A stretch of DNA of 9,145 nt from Gemmatimonadota bacterium. Its GTDB lineage: Bacteria; Gemmatimonadota; Gemmatimonadetes; JACCXV01; JAHWKZ01. The notes under the pieces are model-generated. The model saw nothing but the letters and a program-made list of their open reading frames with translations, did no database searches and had not been told where the DNA came from. The stretch spans positions 1-9,145 of the forward strand of contig DAOWHI010000159.1 of NCBI GenBank assembly GCA_030641505.1, written 5' to 3'. Below are positions 6,122 through 9,145 of this stretch, piece by piece; within the stretch, counting starts at the first letter, position 1, and every line of letters starts with the position of its first letter. The position numbers and the translations under genes are program-made.

Positions 6122-7573
6122 ATGCAGAACCGACTAATAACTCTTTTCGAGACCCACTTCGGCACCCGGCCCGAGGCCGTACTCCCGGTAGCGGCAGATG
6201 GTTCGTCAAGGACCTATCACCGGTTGGTGGCGCCAGACGGGCGAACTGCGATCGGCGCCTTTGGGCCCGATCACGACGAGAACCGTGCCTTTCTTTCATT
6301 TTCCCGTGCCTTCAACCGAGCTGGGTTCCCGGTGCCCGAGCTATATGCCGATGACGATGAAGCCGGCGTCTGGCTGATCGAAGACCTGGGCGACACCACG
6401 CTGTTCCGGGCCCGGCAGGAGGCGCGCGAGGGCGGCCACGAATTCGACCCGACGATCCTCGATGTGTATCGGCGCGTGGTGGAAATCCTCCCGCGATTCC
6501 AAATCGAGGGCGATGACATCGTCGACTATTCCGTGGCCTATCCGCGGGCAGCGTTCGACCGACAGTCGATCGTCTGGGATCTCAACTACTTCAAGTATCA
6601 CTTTCTGAAGTTGGCCCAGATACCATTCAACGAAGCCAAGCTCGAGAACGACTTCGATGCCTTGGCTACATACCTACTCACCGCCGACACCGATCATTTT
6701 CTCTATCGCGACTTTCAGTCGCGGAACATCATGCTTCGCGATGGCGAACCGTGGTTTATCGATTACCAGGGAGGCCGGCGCGGCGCGTTGCAATATGACA
6801 TCGCCTCGCTGCTCTACGATTCCAAGGCCGACATCCCCGAGCCCCTCCGCGCCGAACTGCTGGATCATTACCTATCGTCTTTGGCACGATACCTGGACTT
6901 CAATCGAGCGGCGTTCCTTGAAGTCTATCACGGGTACGTGCTGGTGCGTGTGCTTCAAGCGCTGGGCGCCTACGGTTACCGCGGCTTCTTCGAACGCAAG
7001 CCGCGCTTCCTTCAGAGCGTTCCCTACGCAGCCCGGAACATCGAACGGATCCTGGCCAATGGCTTGCCGATCCGACTGTCTGAGATCGAGCGGGTCTTGC
7101 GCACCATCATCGCCGAGTGGGGTGACGCCGACGGCGAGCTAGACACCTCTCGGCTCACCGTTTACGTGTACAGCTTCAGCTATCGACGCGGTTACCCCCA
7201 GGACCTCGGCGGTCACGGAGGAGGGTTCGTATTCGACTGCCGCGGCCTTCCGAACCCGGGTCGACTACCGCAGTATGCCGCGCTCAACGGGCGCGACCCG
7301 GAGGTTGCCGAGTACATCGCTGACCTCAGCGAGCTCGAGCCATTCTGGGAGAACGCTCGCTCGCTAGCCGAAGCCCAGATCGAGACTTACAAGCAGCGTG
7401 CCTTCACTAGCTTGAGCGTTTCTTTTGGATGCACGGGCGGGCAACACCGCTCGGTGTATCTGGCTGAGAGAATGGTGCGACATCTCGAGGCTCGGTTCCC
7501 GGAAGTTCGAGTTCGACTCCTTCATCGCGAGGAGCCGAGTTGGCCGCGGGTCGCAGCGACCCCGGCGGGCTAG
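6122..7573 (+). CDS. AmgK-like amino-sugar anomeric kinase fused to a RapZ C-terminal domain
   Basis: The protein has 483 residues in two parts. Residues 1-330 are an aminoglycoside-phosphotransferase-fold kinase: a DGSSRTYHRL nucleotide-loop region (27-35), VWLIEDLGD (83-91), the catalytic loop YRDFQSRNIM with Asp197 and Asn202, and the metal-binding FIDYQGGRRGALQYDIASLLYD, with Asp214. This matches the AmgK/MurNAc kinase group, which phosphorylates MurNAc or GlcNAc at C1. Residues 345-475 are a RapZ C-terminal domain: LTVYVYSFSYRRGYPQD, VFDCRGLPNPGR, then SFGCTGGQHRSVYLAE (434-449) and a final HRE. In E. coli RapZ this domain binds glucosamine-6-phosphate and contacts RNA; the N-terminal P-loop half of RapZ is absent. 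A polar linker (334-344) joins the parts. The ATG has no good ribosome binding site, but a TAG at 6065 and no earlier start fix it. The following murU-like gene overlaps it, which supports the sugar-kinase assignment. Confidence 0.88.
   Translation: MQNRLITLFETHFGTRPEAVLPVAADGSSRTYHRLVAPDGRTAIGAFGPDHDENRAFLSFSRAFNRAGFPVPELYADDDEAGVWLIEDLGDTTLFRARQEAREGGHEFDPTILDVYRRVVEILPRFQIEGDDIVDYSVAYPRAAFDRQSIVWDLNYFKYHFLKLAQIPFNEAKLENDFDALATYLLTADTDHFLYRDFQSRNIMLRDGEPWFIDYQGGRRGALQYDIASLLYDSKADIPEPLRAELLDHYLSSLARYLDFNRAAFLEVYHGYVLVRVLQALGAYGYRGFFERKPRFLQSVPYAARNIERILANGLPIRLSEIERVLRTIIAEWGDADGELDTSRLTVYVYSFSYRRGYPQDLGGHGGGFVFDCRGLPNPGRLPQYAALNGRDPEVAEYIADLSELEPFWENARSLAEAQIETYKQRAFTSLSVSFGCTGGQHRSVYLAERMVRHLEARFPEVRVRLLHREEPSWPRVAATPAG
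7529..7534 (+). promoter_or_regulatory. Ribosome binding site selecting the TTG start of the murU-like gene
   Basis: GAGGAG lies inside the end of the kinase gene, five bases before TTG at 7540. No comparable site precedes the later GTG at 7579 or ATG at 7588, so it favours the TTG start. Confidence 0.5.
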
Positions 7574-8328
7574 AGGTCGTGGACGCCATGGTGCTAGCGG
7601 CCGGGCTCGGCAAGCGTCTCAGACCGCTCACCAACGACACGCCCAAGGCACTGATAGAGGTCGATGGCGTTCCGATCCTCGAACGAATCATCCGCTACCT
7701 AGCCGCGGCGGGTGTCGATCGCATCATCGTCAACGCCCATCATCATGCTGACCAGATGGAGCGTTTTGTTGCCGATCGAAAAGACCGTGACATCGAAATC
7801 CTACTATCGACCGAACCCGAACAGCCGCTGGGGACCGGTGGTGGCTTATTGCACGCTGCGCCGCTGTTCCGGCGTGATGAGCCGTTCGTGCTGTATAACG
7901 GCGACATCATCACCGATCTTGATCTCGAGGCGATGAGCCGCGCTCACCGAACCGATGATCGGTTGGCCACGTTGGCGGTCAATCACCGCGAGACCTCTCG
8001 GTGTCTGCTTTTTGACGATGAGGGTCTGTACGGGTGGGCTAACCTATCGACCGGTGAGTCGGAAACGTCCCGCCCGGTGCGCGGTGAGAAGTGTCGGATT
8101 CCGTTCGCAGGGGTTCACGTTCTTTCACCGCGGATCTTTGACCTGATCAGCGAGCGCGGCGCATTCTCGATCATCCCGCTCTATCTCCGGCTCGCCCGCG
8201 CGGGATACCGGATCCTACCCTACGACGTCAGCCCGGCTTTGTGGCTCGAGATCGGCAACCCGGAGCGGCTCGAGACGGCTCGCCGCGTAGTTTCGACGCT
8301 CAGGGGTCGAAGCGGTCTTTCTCCATAA
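7540..8328 (+). CDS. murU: MurU-like sugar-1-phosphate nucleotidyltransferase
   Basis: A 262-residue GT-A fold nucleotidyltransferase. The signature AMVLAAGLGKRLRPLTNDTPKAL (16-38) binds the nucleotide. PLGTGGGLLHA (96-106) and the metal-binding NGDIITD (120-126) follow, then PFAGVHVLSPRIF and WLEIGNPERLE at the end, as in MurU. It lacks the long C-terminal hexapeptide domain of GlmU. MurU joins UTP and MurNAc-1-phosphate to make UDP-MurNAc; the GlcNAc-1-P, mannose or glucose substrates of related enzymes cannot be excluded from sequence alone, but position directly after an AmgK-like kinase favours MurU. The chosen start is TTG at 7540, with GAGGAG five bases upstream and a 34-nt overlap with the kinase gene. 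GTG at 7579 is an alternative that places the N-terminus at VDAMVLAAG, the usual family beginning. The 3' end overlaps the convergent gene by 29 nt. Confidence 0.85.
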   Translation: MAAGRSDPGGLEVVDAMVLAAGLGKRLRPLTNDTPKALIEVDGVPILERIIRYLAAAGVDRIIVNAHHHADQMERFVADRKDRDIEILLSTEPEQPLGTGGGLLHAAPLFRRDEPFVLYNGDIITDLDLEAMSRAHRTDDRLATLAVNHRETSRCLLFDDEGLYGWANLSTGESETSRPVRGEKCRIPFAGVHVLSPRIFDLISERGAFSIIPLYLRLARAGYRILPYDVSPALWLEIGNPERLETARRVVSTLRGRSGLSP

Positions 8329-8656
8329 TCACCGCGCCGGACTCATCGCCGAACGTAAACACTGATCGGAACGTTCCCTCGACACCGACCTCGGCGCCTT
8401 CGCGCGGAGCGCCCAACCCCCGACTCACCACGTTCATCGTTCCGGTGCCGTCGTTGATTCGATAGGCACCCTGGCCCAAAGCACCAAAGGCACGCGTCAC
8501 CTCACCCTTCACGCGTACGGTTTCGCCCTCGTAGCGACCGGGATCATCGAGCAAGGATTGAATCGACATTGTGCCGCGGCACGCCGAAGCGAGGGCAGCG
8601 CCTGCGGCTAAAACACCGATCAATAACATGGTGCGAGATCGGATCTGGATGGACAT
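8300..8656 (-). CDS. Small exported OB-fold-like protein, probable lipoprotein
   Basis: A 118-residue protein. It begins MSIQIRSRT followed by a hydrophobic segment (MLLIGVLAAGAALASA) and Cys26; L-A-S-A-C is an acceptable though not ideal lipobox, so membrane anchoring after lipid attachment is likely. Residues 31-115 look like a five-strand OB barrel: SIQSLLDDPGRYEGETVRVK, GEV, an AYRINDGTGTMNVV strand pair, then APREGAEVGVEGTFRSV and a final strand. The DGTG turn with paired V-x-V-x-G strands is typical of small OB domains in periplasmic proteins. The ligand is unknown, and I do not recognise a named family. The ATG has AGGAG (complement of 8664-8668) seven bases upstream. It is divergent from the acetyltransferase gene and convergent with the murU-like gene. 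Confidence 0.75.
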   Translation of the reverse strand: MSIQIRSRTMLLIGVLAAGAALASACRGTMSIQSLLDDPGRYEGETVRVKGEVTRAFGALGQGAYRINDGTGTMNVVSRGLGAPREGAEVGVEGTFRSVFTFGDESGAVIMEKDRFDP

Positions 8657-8673
8657 GGGCAGACTCCTGCTTG

Positions 8674-8694
8674 AGGTTTGACGAAGTTCAACCT
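8674..8694. promoter_or_regulatory. Inverted repeat between the OB-fold and acetyltransferase genes
   Basis: AGGTTTGA (8674-8681) and TCAACCT (8688-8694) are complementary apart from one extra T, separated by CGAAGT. It lies in the 102-bp divergent spacer, just upstream of the OB-fold gene's ribosome binding site, so it could be an operator or a 5' UTR hairpin. No protein is assigned. Confidence 0.3.
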
Positions 8695-8758
8695 AACGCG
8701 CGCCGCAGAGCTTGGCCGGTGTTTTTGCCGCGATCCGAATGGAGGATAGCTTTTCGTT

Positions 8759-9145
8759 ATGGCCGATCCAACGAGCGGACACGCCCAGATCGTCACGTAC
8801 CGTGACGAGTTCCAAGCAGTTTTCGAGACCCTCAACCTCGATTGGATCGAAGAGCATTTCTGGATCGAGAAAATCGACCGCCAGGTGCTGAGCGATCCCA
8901 AGCGTACGATCGTGGATCGCGGTGGTGAGGTGTTCTTTGCCGTCGAAGGTGACATCGCGGTCGGGACGTGTGCGCTCATCAAACATGACAACGGGGTCTA
9001 TGAATTATCCAAGATGGCGGTTCACCCGTCAGCCCAAGGACGCGGCCTGGGCAACCTGCTGATGGATGCGATGATAGCCTGGGCCAGCGAGCACCGTGCA
9101 AAGCAAATCTTCCTCGAATCCAACACCGTCCTGAGGCCAGCGATC
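8759..9145 (+). CDS. GNAT family N-acetyltransferase, N-terminal part, cut by window edge
   Basis: The frame is open from ATG 8759 to the right edge (129 codons). It reads as a GNAT domain. The first helix region includes LNLDWIEEHFWIEKID (25-40) and a VLSDPKRTI segment. A beta strand GGEVFFAVEGDIAVGTCALI follows, then motif A, ELSKMAVHPSAQGRGLGNLL, whose Q-G-R-G-L-G loop binds the pyrophosphate of acetyl-CoA. The visible end, QIFLESNTVLRPAI, corresponds to the strand and Asn-containing turn that precede the last helix. The L-KMAV and LESN forms match a common subgroup of unknown substrate. GGAGG occurs at 8741-8745, but 13 bases from the ATG, longer than usual; no nearer in-frame start was found. 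The missing C-terminus is probably a few dozen residues. Confidence 0.85.
   Translation, partial: MADPTSGHAQIVTYRDEFQAVFETLNLDWIEEHFWIEKIDRQVLSDPKRTIVDRGGEVFFAVEGDIAVGTCALIKHDNGVYELSKMAVHPSAQGRGLGNLLMDAMIAWASEHRAKQIFLESNTVLRPAI

Noticed and set aside
6122..7120. Kinase domain read as an aminoglycoside resistance enzyme
   Set aside because: The fold is shared, but the RapZ fusion and the overlapping MurU-like gene point to amino-sugar recycling.

Overview
This is a GC-rich (about 60% by eye) bacterial chromosomal window with six substantial genes, one small lipoprotein gene and one acetyltransferase gene cut by the right edge. All reading frames are intact. I see no rRNA, tRNA, CRISPR array, insertion sequence or phage gene. 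The mix of a secreted S9 dipeptidyl-peptidase, a lysine 6-transaminase, a two-domain PPDK and an AmgK/RapZ fusion would suit a free-living heterotroph that consumes protein. A Gemmatimonadota- or Bacteroidota-related lineage is a guess, because nothing here is phylogenetically decisive.

Left block, minus strand, 5986 to 1. Reading in the direction of transcription: a possible 41-codon leader ORF with an ideal ribosome binding site (5986-5861); L-lysine 6-transaminase (5784-4468); a 156-nt gap; pyruvate, phosphate dikinase (4311-1540); a proline-racemase-family enzyme whose Cys/Thr active-site pair marks it as a trans-3-hydroxy-L-proline dehydratase (1543-503, sharing four bases, GTGA, with the PPDK end); and after 45 nt the N-terminal third or less of a secreted S9 (DPP-IV type) dipeptidyl-peptidase that runs off the left edge (457-1). 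Together they look like an amino-acid and peptide catabolism unit. A proline-specific peptidase would release dipeptides, the dehydratase would recover 3-hydroxyproline, the transaminase would open lysine breakdown, and PPDK would turn pyruvate into PEP for gluconeogenesis. The linkage is read from gene order. The joint purpose is inference.

Centre, 5785-6121: a 337-bp divergent intergenic region holding the leader ORF, a GC-rich hairpin and a small TTGTTCAACAA palindrome.

Right block, plus strand, 6122-8328: a two-gene operon for amino-sugar recycling. The first gene encodes an AmgK-like anomeric sugar kinase fused to the C-terminal domain of RapZ, the glucosamine-6-phosphate sensor of enterobacteria. 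The second, overlapping it, encodes a MurU-like sugar-1-phosphate nucleotidyltransferase. AmgK and MurU are known to form a shortcut from recycled MurNAc to UDP-MurNAc that bypasses the fosfomycin target. The fused sensor domain is the most interesting feature of the window.

Far right: a small exported OB-fold protein (8656-8300, minus), convergent with and overlapping the murU-like gene by 29 nt, then a divergent GNAT acetyltransferase (8759 to the edge, plus). The 102 bp between them contain an inverted repeat.
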